Below, one piece after another: positions 45,577-57,949 of a DNA stretch of 64,000 nt. The DNA lies in assembly GCF_905171765.1 (NCBI RefSeq), contig NC_053392.1, forward strand, positions 507,514,556-507,578,555. Reading direction: 5' to 3'. The notes beneath the pieces were generated by a model. That model ran no database searches, had not been told where the DNA came from, and worked only from the letters and a program-made list of their open reading frames with translations. The translations under genes and the position numbers were made by a program. The stretch comes from Bufo bufo (taxonomy: Eukaryota; Chordata; Amphibia; Anura; Bufonidae). Each line of letters begins with the position of its first letter. The stretch's first letter is position 1.

Positions 45577-45758
45577 TGATGTCACCAGCGATTGTGATGT
45601 CATCGACCAAATATGGTGCCTTTTCTGAACACACCATCAGCCTTTGTGATGTCATCGACCAAATATGGTGCCTTTTCTGAACACACCATTAGCCTTTGTG
45701 ATGTCATCGACCAAATATGGTGCCTTTTCTAAACAAGTCACCAGCAATTGTGATGTCA
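45577..45758 (-). promoter_or_regulatory. Promoter repeat of kinase gene 3
   Basis: CArG boxes at 45607-45616, 45659-45668 and 45711-45720, each preceded by TGATGTCATCGA. Confidence 0.55.
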
Positions 45759-45829
45759 TCGACTGTTTTTTTTCTCTCTCCTTCTCTGTATGTATGTGTA
45801 TCTATCTATATATCTATCTATCATTTTTG

Positions 45830-45860
<31 letters not shown>

Positions 45861-45885
45861 GTTTATGTTATATACACACACAATA

Positions 45886-46383
45886 CTGTACAAAAATATT
45901 CGGCAGGTGTGTGAAAAATGCTGCAGAGTAAGATTAAGAAAAATAGAAGTGTTCAAATAGTTTATTTTCATTAAAATACAAAGTGAAATCTAAATCCAAT
46001 CAATATTTGGTGTGACCACCCTTTGTCTTCAAAACAGCATCAGTTCTTCTAGGTACACTTGAATAACGTTTTTTAAAAAGGAATTTGGCGGTGAGTTTAT
46101 TCTAAACACCTTTGAGAACTAACAACAGATCTTCTATGGATGTAGGCTTGTTCAGATCCTTCTGTCCTCAAACAGATTTGATGTTGAAATCAGGAGCTTT
46201 GTGGAGGCCATTTCCTCACTTCTTGGACTCCCTTTTTTTTTTTACGCTGAAGATAGTTCTTAATGATATTGACATTATATTTGGGGTCCCTGTTCTGCTA
46301 CAGAATAAATTTGGAGCCAATCAGAATTCTCTCTGATGGAATTGTGTAATGTATAAGTATCATTATTCCTGACAACATTTTCC
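45886..46383 (-). pseudogene. Tc1-like transposase fossil, unit 4
   Basis: Same fossil as at 11236-11733. Confidence 0.65.
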
Positions 46384-46428
46384 ATATGTAAATTGTATAT
46401 GTGTGTGTATATATATATATGTAATATA

Positions 46429-46925
46429 GATAAAGGCGAATTTCCAAGGGTTGAGTGCTACACTTCAGGACATGAGAGCAACTATTGTCACATAATGACA
46501 TTAATGCTAAATGGGATTGCTTTAAATCTACTTTGGATAAATATATTGGTAAATACATTCAAGTACAAGCTAATAAAATTAAACCCCACATGGCTTGCAA
46601 ATAGTGTAAAAAGGGCAATAAATGACAAAAAGAGGGCCTTTAAGAAATACAAATCTGAGGGGTTAGCTGTAGCCTTTAAAAGAACTAAATAAATTATGTA
46701 AGGGTGTAATAAAATCAGCTAAAATACACAATGAAATACAGGTGGCCAAAGAAAGTAAGAACAACCCCAAAAAATTCTTTAAATACATAAATGCAAAAAC
46801 CCATGGTCAGGACATGAACGGCCCCAAAATTATGATAACGGGGTGTTGGTCACTGGGGATCAAGAGAAGGCAGAGCTCCTAAATTGTTTTTTTAGCTGTG
46901 TATATACAAAAGAAGAGATGGCATC
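46429..46925 (+). pseudogene. LINE ORF2 fragment, unit 4
   Basis: Uninterrupted copy; contains the hAT empty site GAGCTCCTAAATTG at about 46873. Confidence 0.6.
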
Positions 46926-46989
46926 TCATGAGGGTGGCGCCACTGGTGTAAATACCTCAAATAACATATTTACCTGGCTGACTGTAGAT

Positions 46990-48140
46990 ATGCTCCTTAA
47001 ACCCTCATGGACCAGGCCATTTGTTGCAAATCTGACCAGTGTCACTTTATGTGTGAATAACTTTAAAACGCTTTTACTTATCCAGGCCATTCTGAGATTG
47101 TTTTTTCATCACATATTGTACTTCATGACACTGGTAAAATGTAAATAAAAAAAATTCTATTTAAAAACCTGGCTGACGTTACAAGGCTTAGAAGTTTAGA
47201 AGCAAATCTTGAAATTTTTCATAAATTTTCCAAAACCCACTTTTTAAGAACCAGTTCAGGTCTGAAGTCACTTTGTGAGGCTTACATAATTGAAACCACC
47301 CAAAAATGACCCCATTTTGGAAACTACACCCCTCAAGGTATTCTAAACTGATTTTACAAACTTTGTTTACCCTTTAGGTGTTCCACAAGAGTTATTGGCA
47401 AATGGAGATAAAATTTCAGAATTTAAATTTTTTGGCAAATTTTCAATTTTAATCCATTTTTTCCAGTAACAAAACCAGGGTTATAAGCCAAACAAAACTC
47501 AATATTTATTGTCCTGATTTTGTTGTTCATAGAAACACCCCATATGTGGTCGTAAACTGCTGTATGACCAAACGTCAGGGCGCACAAGGAATGGTTTCTG
47601 GATGGCAGATTTTGATGGCCTTTCTTTTTTTACACCATGTCTCATTTGAAGCCCCCTCTGATGCACCCCTAGAGTAGAAACTCCAAAAAGTGATCACTTT
47701 TGGAGTTTCTACTCTAGGGGTGCATCAGAGGGGGCTTCAAATGGGACATGGTGTCAAAAAACGAGTCCATAAATAACTGCCTTCCAAAAACCATATGGCG
47801 TTCTTTTCCTTCTGCGCCCTGCCGTGTGGCCATACAGCAGTTTATGACCACATATGGGGCATTTCTGTAAACTACAGAATCAGAGCAATAAATATTGAGT
47901 TTTGTTTGGCTGTTAACCCTTGCTTTGTTACGGGAAAAGATTGATTAAAATGGAAAATTTTCCAAAAAATAGCTGTTTTGGCACCGTTTTTATTTTTTAT
48001 TATTTACAACGTTCATCTGACAGGTTAGATCATGTGGTATTTTTATAAAGCAGGTTCTTACGGACGTGGCGATACCTAATATGTGTACCTTTTTTATTTA
48101 TTTATGTTTTACACAATAATATCATTTTTGAAACAAAAAA
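46990..48140. repeat. piggyBac-like remnant, unit 4
   Basis: As in unit 3. Confidence 0.55.
47632..47754. repeat. 123-bp palindrome, unit 4
   Basis: As at 15432-15554. Confidence 0.9.
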
Positions 48141-48142
48141 AA

Positions 48143-48970
48143 CACAGGCCAGAAACAGAAGCAGTAAGGACAGCCAGGCTATACATGAAACAGATAGGAT
48201 CAGAAACAGGCACTGCCCGGCTATACATGGAACAGACAGGATCAGAAGCAATTGGGCACTACCAGGCTATACATGGAACAGACAGGATCAGATGGCAGTT
48301 GGGCACTGCCAGCCTATACATGGAACAGACAGGATCAAAAGCGGTTAGGCACTGCGTGGCAGCAAGGGGCAACACCCAGCAAGGCACAAGACAGACAGAC
48401 CACAAGCCCCACAGCTCACAGATAGAAATAGTTACATAAGAGGGCACCAGATAAACCATGCCCAGGAACAGACCAGGGAATGTTAACCCCACCAGCACCA
48501 GGAGTAACAAGAAGTATAGAACAAACAATACAAGTTTCAGTTCACACAGTCACAGAATGCTGCAGCCAGCACGCCCAAACAACAACCAGCATACACAGGA
48601 TAAATTGTAGCCAGTACACGATTACAGGCAGCCAGCCTAAACAACAAGGAGTGACAGAACTACACACAGCATCCATACTCAGACGCAGATCACACTCAAG
48701 GCCGCAGCTAGCACACATCAGAGAACCAGCATACATGGGAACACTCACAGCTAGTAGTACACAAAGTGCATGCAGCCAGCCTGCATGGCACCGGTGACAG
48801 GAACCACAGTGATATGGATATGGGGAGACACACACGGGCAATAGTTCACATATAACACCGCAGCCAGCACACAGCCCCAAGCAACCAGCATCCATAGGTT
48901 TCAGAATGCAGCCAGTATGCAAGAGAGCATGCAGCCAGCCTACATAGCACAACTGTCACAGTGAACCGCA
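48143..48970. repeat. 46-bp and CAGCCAG repeat, unit 4
   Basis: Full-length version, as at 15945-16770. Confidence 0.6.
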
Positions 48971-49240
48971 CCATGACAGCTACCTTTTTGGACAAAGTCC
49001 TCAAGGTATTTGCTAGCAAAGCTTCTTAATTTGTTAGAGATACTTCAGACTTTTTATCTAAAATGAAATGTGTGGACATAACTGAGGGCGGCCAATTAGT
49101 CTCATTTGATGTAGTGAGCCTTTATACAAGTATAGAACAGGGATTAGCAGCGATAGGGGAAGCATTATACCACTTAGAATTCACATGGGAGGTGCAGGTG
49201 CAACCAAAATCTCTGCACACCTTATGGTTATGTACCTTTA
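48971..49240 (+). pseudogene. Penelope-like element RT fragment, unit 4
   Basis: FDVVSLYTSIEQGL retained; otherwise as at 16771. Confidence 0.5.
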
Positions 49241-49734
49241 TTTATCTCATCTATCCATCCCCCATCCATCCATTATTCCCAATCTATCATCTATCGATCC
49301 ATTCCCAATCTATCTGTTTATCCCCTATCTAGCCATCTTGGAAGCATAAAGACTTGCCCCGACCATTGTTCTGTGTGAACATGAGAAGGATATGATGCCA
49401 AATAAATAGTATAAGAATATAACTTGCAATCAGCCCGTACTAGAAAAATAACCAGAAATGCACAAATAGCTAAGAAATATTCACATGAATGCCCTCTCCT
49501 ACTGGGATGGTGACAACCCCAACATGTGTTTCTGTGAAGCCCTCATTTTGTGGTGGGCCTGTATGCTTTCAAATGCCAGGGCTGAATTTCTGTCCCAATC
49601 TGGCCTTGATCTTAGCCCATCATAATGTGAAGTCAAACCATACTTATTGTAGTTGTGTATAGATATAATAAAGACAAACTCTCTATAGATTTTAATATTT
49701 ATTAATTCACGAAAGATCTTACAATCATGTCTGG

Positions 49735-49985
49735 TAAGTGAAGGAGCTGCTTTATATCTTAGCAGCTTCCTTCTGTCACATCCAGTAGGTGAAGGAGCTG
49801 CTTTATATCTTAGCAGCTTCCTTCTGTCACATCCAGTAGGTGAAGGAGCTGCTTTATATCTTAGCAGCTTCCTTCTGTCACGTCCAGTAGGTGAAGGAGC
49901 TGCTTTATATTATAGCAGCTTCCTTCTGTCACGTCCGGTAGGTGAAGGATCTGCTTTCTATCTTTGCAGGTTCCTTCTGTCTCTG
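49735..49985. repeat. 51-bp minisatellite, unit 4
   Basis: Five copies. Confidence 0.85.
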
Positions 49986-50837
49986 CCACCACATTGTAGA
50001 TGGTTACATAGCAAGTATGGCTGAAAGAAGTCCTTCAATTTCAACCTTTAATTACTTGCTATGATGATCCAGAGGAAGGCGAAAAACCCCTGAGGAATAT
50101 TAGTTGTCCTCATATAAGGGGAAAAAATTCCTCCCTGACCCCAAATATGGCGATCGGAATGAAACCCTGGATTGTTGGTGCTCCAATCTACGTGGATGTT
50201 CAGTGGTGGACATTCGGTAGGTTTGTCAAATCCGGTTAAAGGGAAAGTCCGGTTGAGTTGTCTTGTCCGGTGTTTGCTGTAAGAAGACAGATATACATGT
50301 CTGGGTCAGTATCTGATAGAATAAACACTTTCCACATCATGTAATCTTTACAAGGACAGTTAGATCTTCACATTAAATGTCCTATTACACTGCCTCATCG
50401 TGACAGTTGTATTTGGAAGGTTGTGCTGGATCCTGTGAAATTAGTACGGGCAGTGCAAGCGCCGATGGAGGAGAATATATCAATTGGTGCTTGGTTACAC
50501 CGTCCTGATTACACAGGACAATGCAAACAGGATGCTGGAGGAGCGACTGCTACCGACTATTCATTATCAGCAGCAAAACCCTGATTACACAGAGAGATGT
50601 GCTGCCGATAATCGACCGTCTTATATCCTGATAAAAGATGCAAATCGACCGATGAACAAGCAAATGCTTGTTTATTGGCTGCTCGATTATACAAGTTAAT
50701 TATCCTGTGAAGACTACAAACCAATAATTGTGGGGTCTAATAGGGGCTTTATTCTGTAGACCTGGTGGGGCTCCTCAAGTATCACCACTACTAGTCACCC
50801 AAGGATAGTTCTAGCTTGGTTGGATATAAATAGTCTC

Positions 50838-51112
50838 AGGGTGCACTCTCACGACTGTATGTATTTTGTGGTCCTCAAAAAATACGGATGCGTGTTGCAT
50901 CATTTTTTTTGCAGATACATTATAATAATGCCTATTCTTGTCCGCAAAAATGGACCAGAATAAGACTTGTTCTATATTTTTTGTGGGATTGTGAAATAAA
51001 TATACGGATGCTGTCCACATTTTTCAGACCCATTGCAATGAATGAGTCTGCATCCAATCTGCAAAATTTAGATCCGATACGGACCAAAAATATGGTCGTG
51101 TGACTTGGGCCT
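50838..51112. mobile_element. MITE-like element, unit 4
   Basis: Orthologous to 6818-7092. Confidence 0.5.
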
Positions 51113-51200
51113 AATTCTTTTTAACCACTAAATGGATGGAAGTAAATATTAGGCTAAAAGACAAAACGACTATGATCACACAATCCCTAGTCACTTACTA

Positions 51201-52764
51201 CAGGGAGTGCAGAATTATTAGGCAAGTTGTATTTTTGAGGATTAATTTTATTATTGAACAACAACCATGTTCTCAATGAACCCAAAAAAACTCATTAATA
51301 TCAAAGCTGAATATTTTTGGAAGTAGTTTTTAGTTTGTTTTTAGTTTTAGCTATTTTAGGGGGATATCTGTGTGTGCAGGTGACTATTACTGTGCATAAT
51401 TATTAGGCAACTTAACAAAAAACAAATATATACCCATTTCAATTATTTATTTTTACCAGTGAAACCAATATAACATCTCAACATTCACAAATATACATTT
51501 CTGACATTCAAAAACAAAACAAAAACAAATCAGTGACCAATATAGCCACCTTTCTTTGAAAGGACACTCAAAAGCCTGCCATCCATGGATTCTGTCAGTG
51601 TTTTGATCTGTTCACCATCAACATTGCGTGCAGCAGCAACCACAGCCTCCCAGACACTGTTCAGAGAGGTGTACTGTTTTCCCTCCTTGTAAATCTCACA
51701 TTTGATGATGGACCACAGGTTCTCAATGGGGTTCAGATCAGGTGAACAAGGAGGCCATGTCATTAGATTTTCTTCTTTTATACCCTTTCTTGCCAGCCAC
51801 GCTGTGGAGTACTTGGACGCGTGTGATGCAGCATTGTCCTGCATGAAAATCATGTTTTTCTTGAAGGATGCAGACTTCTTCCTGTACCACTGCTTGAAGA
51901 AGGTGTCTTCCAGAAACTGGCAGTAGGACTGGGAGTTGAGCTTGACTCCATCCTCAACCCTACAAGGCCCCACAAGCTCATCTTTGATGATACCAGCCCA
52001 AACCAGTACTCCACCTCCACCTTGCTGGCGTCTGAGTCGGACTGGAGCTCTCTGCCCTTTACCAATCCAGCCACGGGCCCATCCATCTGGCCCATCAAGA
52101 CTCACTCTCATTTCATCAGTCCATAAAACCTTAGAAAAATCAGTCTTGAGATATTTCTTGGCCCAGTCTTGACGTTTCAGCTTGTGTGTCTTGTTCAGTG
52201 GTGGTCGTCTTTCAGCCTTTCTTACCTTGGCCATGTCTCTGAGTATTGCACACCTTGTGCTTTTGGGCACTCCAGTGATGTTGCAGCTCTGAAATATGGC
52301 AAAACTGGTGGCAAGTGGCATCTTGGCAGCTGCACGCTTGACTTTTCTCAGTTCATGGGCAGTTATTTTGCGCCTTGGTTTTTCCACACGCTTCTTGCGA
52401 CCCTGTTGACTATTTTGAATGAAACGCTTGATTGTTCGATGATCACGCTTCAGAAGTTTTGCAATTTTAAGAGTGCTGCATCCCTCTGCAAGATATCTCA
52501 CTATTTTTGACTTTTCTGAGCCTGTCAAGTCCTTCTTTTGACCCATTTTGCCAAAGGAAAGGAAGTTGCCTAATAATTATGCACACCTAATATAGGGTGT
52601 TGATGTCATTAGACCACACCCCTTCTAATTACAGAGATGCACATCACCTAATATGCTTAATTGGTAGTAGGCTTTCGAGCCTATACAGCTTGGAGTAAGA
52701 CAACATGCATAAAGAGGATGATGTGGTCAAAATACTCATTTGCCTAATAATTCTGCACGCAGTG
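51201..52764 (-). mobile_element. Tc1/mariner-like transposon with intact ORF
   Basis: 1564 bp flanked by TA at 51199-51200 and 52765-52766; units 1, 2 and 5 keep the empty site CTTACTAAAGTTGC. Outer ends CAGGGAGTGCAGAATTATTA and (inverted) CACTGCGTGCAGAATTATTA agree at most positions. Inner direct repeats GCATAATTATTAGGCAAC lie about 190 bp inward on each side (near 51394 and 52565-52582), an IR/DR layout like Sleeping Beauty-type Tc1 elements. All components expected of an autonomous copy are present. Confidence 0.95.
51530..52546 (-). CDS. Tc1-like transposase, intact, 338 aa
   Basis: Binds element ends and catalyses cut-and-paste transposition into TA. The N-terminal third is a paired-like helix-turn-helix DNA-binding region (CSTLKIAKLLKRDHRTIKRF at residues 23-42) with basic RKKRVEKPRRK after it. 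Catalytic core: Asp144 in WTDEMRVSLDG, Asp237 in MQDNAASHAS, Glu275 in SPDLNPIENLW. There are 37 residues between the second Asp and the Glu, so the spacing is DD37E instead of the usual Tc1 DD34E. Length (338) is normal for the family. Start at ATG 52546 is supported by alignment with the dead copy at 2214. No stop or frameshift, so it may be active or recently so. Confidence 0.95.
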   Translation of the reverse strand: MGQKKDLTGSEKSKIVRYLAEGCSTLKIAKLLKRDHRTIKRFIQNSQQGRKKRVEKPRRKITAHELRKVKRAAAKMPLATSFAIFQSCNITGVPKSTRCAILRDMAKVRKAERRPPLNKTHKLKRQDWAKKYLKTDFSKVLWTDEMRVSLDGPDGWARGWIGKGQRAPVRLRRQQGGGGVLVWAGIIKDELVGPCRVEDGVKLNSQSYCQFLEDTFFKQWYRKKSASFKKNMIFMQDNAASHASKYSTAWLARKGIKEENLMTWPPCSPDLNPIENLWSIIKCEIYKEGKQYTSLNSVWEAVVAAARNVDGEQIKTLTESMDGRLLSVLSKKGGYIGH

Positions 52765-55255
52765 TAAAGTTGCACATTTATCTTTGGCGCAGCCTTCATG
52801 TGTCTTGATAGTTACCCCCCTATAGTTACACAGCAATAATAACACTATGGATCTCACAAGGTGTTATACTTACATTGTCATATTGGAATGGTGGGTGGTT
52901 TACGCGGTGTTATGTGGACAGCAAAATAGATCTAATGAGAAATGATGGTGGTAAGCTGGAGGTCACAGGCCGTAATGAAGACATTGTGATAAGCAGAATC
53001 CTCTATGAAAAAAGAGATAAAGCATGAGTCAATTTGTTTCTAATGTCGATTGACCATCTATGAGAGATATAACAATTGCCTTCTCAGTTGACATGAAATC
53101 TTTAGGGGAATGTCTTCTCTTCACTCCATACTCACCTGGTATGGTAGCATCTACTGGTATTATTGCTGCCAGGGCTGCCTTCTACAGGAGCTGCTTCATG
53201 GTGACAGGTACAGTAGATTGTGGAATTCAGAGATGGAGAATATTGATGGATTTCATAGGCTCTTCTGGTTTGACTTAGTCATCCACCAGCTTTGTCCACA
53301 GACCAGTTACTTTTATTTCTTACTGAATGGCCTCTTAGAAAATAGTTTGGCCATCCAAGTTTGGTTCTGCATGATGACAGGATGATATTGTCTTGACCAC
53401 TCCGGACATACAAAGCTAAACTGATTGAAGATCTTCTGGTGTTTAGATCTTATTTTGTTTGGCGATTCAGCATAGTCCAGAGTTTGGTTCATATTAAGGT
53501 CAATAGGAGCTGCCATCATGGTCGCTGGTGGTGCCATTCTTCTGGCTTCTACATCTTCCCAACTGATGTCTGCAAGAAATGGATGGTTTTTTTATGTCTC
53601 CCTTCACTCCTAGCCGCTGGAACTGATTTTTACACAGCAGCCCTTGTAAGAGGTTGTTTACCTCAGGAGTCAGAGACTCTCGGGAGACTGGAGGACAGTT
53701 GAGGACAGAATGCTCAATTTCTAATTGATGTTTTCCAGGAAAAGGAGCCTTTCTTGTGTAGAGTTTGTACAGAATCACGCCAATTGCAAAATAATCTACC
53801 CCTCGTCCATGTGAGTGGCCGTTCACCAGTTCTGGGGCTGCGAATCCTGGTGTACCTATGCACCTCTTTGAGGGACCCTGATGCACACCCATTGCTGCCA
53901 TGCCAAAGTCTGTTATTTTGACATGGCCGTCTACTGTCAGAAGGATGTTTAGTGGCTTTAGGTCCCTGTGTAGAATGTCTTTGTTGTGCAGGAACTCTGT
54001 GCCACAGACCACTTCTGCCAAGATGAATCGTATGGTGGCAGTATCAAGAGGAAAGATCTTTCTCATAAAAACAAATAGGTCCCCTCTGGTGGCCAATTCC
54101 ATTACATAATAGACAAAGTTTCAGGTGTGGAAGGCGGCCAGGCCATGAATTAGATAAGGACTCTGGTGGGATAGTTGTAGGATATGGCGTTCTACCAAAC
54201 TGTATCCACGCTCCGTAAAATCCTGTTTATCCGCCACTTTAATGGCAACACATTCCTGGCGGATGACATCTCTTGCCAAGTAGACTTGACCAAAGCTTCC
54301 TGCTCCCAGTTTCTGATGGAAAGTGAAGGACTGTAATGAAAGGGGTACTGTGGCAGGTGTTTTCTTGCCAGACTGGTCAGGTTCCTCCAGACAGTTGCCA
54401 GTTTTCTGTTGATGGCTACTGCTGCTCTGAGATGTTTTGGTAGATCTGCTGAGCTCCTCAGGTTTCTCCCGTTCTAGAGAGCTGCTATTATTGCTTGACT
54501 TTTCAGATCCATCATCTTTTCTCTTATCACTGACCTTCATGCTTTTATTTTCTCCTTTATCGTCCTCCTTTTTCTTCCCTTTAGTTGACACTTTGGCTGT
54601 TTGCAGAAAAGAAAGAAATAATTTATGTAGAATTTTATACAAGTAAAACCCACATCAAAACATGTTCATATATAATCATCCATGAAACCTAAAACCTACA
54701 TTATATTCTGCACAGGATAAAACCCTAAATAAAAACCGAAATACCAATCCGAGGCCTATGTGTTTCTATGATTAGAGACAAATGGGGTCATTTACTAAGA
54801 CTGGCGTTTCAGACACCAGTCCGAATTGAGCCCAAAGATCCCAGTGTAGCGGGGCTGACCTAGGAATGAATGGGATCACAGCACGACTCGCACTTTTGTT
54901 GCGACCACCATGCACCGAATTTTGAAATTCACATGTTGTAGCAAACATATGAGTCACACTGTAACCCCATTCATTCCTATGGTAGCCCTGCTCTCTGCAA
55001 ATCTTGGGCACCAAGCCGGCAAACATCACTTGTCTTGCTAAAAATCGCTGCGTAGACGTACTCTAAAAGCTATAATTCTTTTTATTCAGAGAGTTGCTCT
55101 GGATCTCATTCCCGTATATGCCATGAGCTACCTGGAACATACACTAAATAATACCTCAGGCATTGTGTGAATGCACCCTAACTCTGTGTAACCTATAAAG
55201 GTTCTGAACTATTCCCATGAACATTTCCAAATCCAGATGTTTCATTATTTCCTAC

Positions 55256-55765
55256 CTCTGATGTGACTGGGTCCTAGGATTTCACAAGGACTTTGTTCTT
55301 TGATGGGACTTGTCCTCTTCCATTTAAACCCAGCAATCCTCGCCCATGATTTCTGTAGGCGGTTTAAGAACAGGCTTTTTTGGCTTTGCTTGTCTCTCTG
55401 TGCATTCTCCTGTCCCTCCTCTCCATCTTTCTTGTTATTTCCATCCTCATTTTGCAGTTCTTCTCCATCCTGTCCACCATAGTACTGGACGTACAGATCT
55501 TCCATCCTGTGGATCAGGTCATGAATCTGATGGTATTCCGCTAGCATTTCAGCTTCATATTGTTGTTCTTTATCCTGTCCACCATAGTACTGGATGTAGA
55601 GTTCTTCCATGTTGTGGATCAGGTCATGAATCTGATGGTATTCTGCTAGCATTTCCTGTTCCACTAAATTGTCTGTCACCAGTTCTGTCTCCTTGTAATC
55701 AGCCATGATGATCTGATTTACCTCCGTTTGGTCCATCTTTTCCTTCTCTTTTGGTGGAATGTCAA
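55256..55765 (-). CDS. Kinase gene 4, exon 2
   Basis: Open symmetric exon, nearly identical to unit 3 (RDKQSQ shared). Confidence 0.8.
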
Positions 55766-56144
55766 CTGTAAACAAATATATAGATGATAAGTAGTCACAT
55801 CAGAGCCTGGAAGGCTGCTTTATATATTGGTATCATACATACTATATTCACTATGACATGTCACCATTGCTCTTTAGAAAGTGGTACAGATGGAAAGTGA
55901 AGAAGTTGCTTGCAGCTACCAGTCAGCTAGCTTTTATTATTATTTTATGGTTGTAAGAGATGAGAGCTGGAATCTGGTTGGTTGCTATAGACAACTCCTC
56001 CACTTTTCTCCACTTTTGATAATTCCCTCACTATTTCTATAAATTTGTATCTATAGCATTGGGATCATTTTGTCAGTAACATGGGGTACTATAATAATGA
56101 CCATACCGTTGTATTATATAAGAAGGTACACGATGTCCTCCTAC

Positions 56145-56394
56145 CTGTGCTGTCCACAATAATGATTTGGCTGGGTCCTGGGAGTTCTTCAAAACTTCTC
56201 TTTTCTTGGATGGAAGTTCTTCTCCTCCTATGCCCAGCAATCCTTGCCCAGGTTTTCTGCAGGCGCGCTAAGAACCGGTTCTTTCTTGGTTTCTCAGCTT
56301 TACCTGGCTTCTCCTGGACATCATCACCACCATTCTTTTCTTCCTCCTTCTTCTCTCCTTCATCTAAATGTTTTCTCTTCTTTTTTGCCTTCAT
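56145..56394 (-). CDS. Kinase gene 4, exon 1
   Basis: ATG 56392-56394, donor GTAGGAGG, no disabling change. Confidence 0.78.
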
Positions 56395-56518
56395 TTTTTG
56401 GCATAGGCAAAAGTATTGAAGATAAAATCCGCAAGGGATGGCGCTCACAAGTGTCTCCGCTGGCTGCAGCAAGTGAATGCAAAGATTCGTACCTGTGCAG
56501 CTGCCTAGGTAGCCACTG

Positions 56519-56700
56519 TGATGTCACCAGCGATTGTGATGTCATCGACCAAATATGGTGCCTTTTCTGAACACACCATCAGCCTTTGTGATGTCATCGA
56601 CCAAATATGGTGCCTTTTCTGAACACACCATTAGCCTTTGTGATGTCATCGACCAAATATGGTGCCTTTTCTAAACAAGTCACCAGCAATTGTGATGTCA
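56519..56700 (-). promoter_or_regulatory. Promoter repeat of kinase gene 4
   Basis: CArG boxes at 56549-56558, 56601-56610 and 56653-56662; fully conserved although the gene is broken. Confidence 0.55.
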
Positions 56701-56824
56701 TCGACTGTTTTTTTTCTCTCTCCTTCTCTGTATGTATGTGTATCTATCTATATATCTATCTATCATCTTTGTATATGTATATATATATATATATATATGT
56801 TTATGTTATATACACACACAATAC

Positions 56825-57320
56825 TGTACAAAAATATTAGGCAGGTGTGTGAAAAATGCTGCAGAGTAAGATTAAGAAAAATAGAAGTGTTTAAATAGTT
56901 TATTTTCATTAAAATACAAAGTGAAATCTAAATCCAATCAATATTTGGTGTGACCACCCTTTGTCTTCAAAACAGCATCAGTTCTTCTAGGTACACTTGA
57001 ATAACGTTTTTTAAAAAGGAATTTGGCGGTGAGTTTATTCTAAACACCTTTGAGAACTAACAACAGATCTTCTATGGATGTAGGCTTGTTCAGATCCTTC
57101 TGTCCTCAAACAGATTTGATGTTGAAATCAGGAGCTTTGTGGAGGCCATTTCCTCACTTCTTGGACTCCCTTTTTTTTTTACGCTGAAGATAGTTCTTAA
57201 TGATATTGACATTATGTTTGGGGTCCCTGTTCTGCTACAGAATAAATTTGGAGCCAATCAGAATTCTCTCTGATGGAATTGTGTAATGTATAAGTATCAT
57301 TATTCCTGACAACATTTTCC
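56825..57320 (-). pseudogene. Tc1-like transposase fossil, unit 5
   Basis: Same fossil as at 11236-11733. Confidence 0.65.
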
Positions 57321-57336
57321 ATATATAAATTGTATA

Positions 57337-57369
<33 letters not shown>

Positions 57370-57379
57370 GTAATATAGA

Positions 57380-57880
57380 TAAAGGTCGAATTTCCAAGGG
57401 TTGAGTGCTACACTTCAGGACACGAGAGCAACTATTGTCACATAATGACATTAATGCTAAATGGGATTGCTTTAAATCTACTTTGGATAAATATATTGGT
57501 AAATACATTCAAGTACAAGCTAATAAAATTAAACCCCACATGGCTTGCAAATAGTGTAAAAAGGGCAATAAATGACAAAAAGAGGGCCTTTAAGAAATAC
57601 AAATCTGAGGGGTTAGCTGTAGCCTTTAAAAGAACTAAATAAATTATGTAAGGGTGTAATAAAATCAGCTAAAATACACAATGAAATACAGGTGGCCAAA
57701 GAAAGTAAGAACAACCCCAAAAAATTCTTTAAATACATAAATGCAAAAACCCATGGTCAGGACATGAACGGCCCCAAAATTATGATAACGGGGTGTTGGT
57801 CACTGGGGATCAAGAGAAGGCAGAGCTCCTAAATTGTTTTTTTAGCTGTGTATATACAAAAGAAGAGATGGCATCTCATG
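57380..57880 (+). pseudogene. LINE ORF2 fragment, unit 5
   Basis: Same fragment as in the other units, uninterrupted. Confidence 0.6.
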
Positions 57881-57949
57881 AGGGTGGCGCCACTGGTGTA
57901 AATACCTCAAATAACATATTTACCTGGCTGACTGTAGATATGCTCCTTA

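Larger units (their letters stand above)
22791..45750. repeat. Tandem segmental duplication, unit 3
   Basis: 22,960 bp, of which 15.2 kb is a private hAT insertion. Two further private deletions are visible: about 0.9 kb at 40893, removing the Penelope-like fragment, and about 0.7 kb at 42200, removing the MITE and the 3-prime splice donor. Adding these back gives about 9.4 kb. The kinase gene is open. Confidence 0.9.
53313..56394 (-). pseudogene. AGC/PKC-like kinase gene 4, two disabling mutations
   Basis: Exons 56145-56394, 55256-55765 and 53313-54596 keep all splice sites. A stop TGA at 54121-54123 replaces the CGA Arg codon before NFVYYVMEL (a CpG transition), truncating the protein in the N-lobe before the HRD loop. 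Independently, the T-run at 53587-53593 has the same extra base as gene 1 and shifts the C-tail out of frame. The catalytic-loop segment remains open as a 200-codon frame (53500-54102) but lacks the ATP-binding lobe. Exons 1 and 2 are intact, so an N-terminal fragment of about 410 residues could still be made if the mRNA is stable. Confidence 0.88.
45751..56692. repeat. Tandem segmental duplication, unit 4
   Basis: 10,942 bp, or about 9.4 kb without its private Tc1-like insertion (51201-52764). It has the most complete set of shared intergenic blocks, but its kinase gene is broken twice. Confidence 0.9.
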
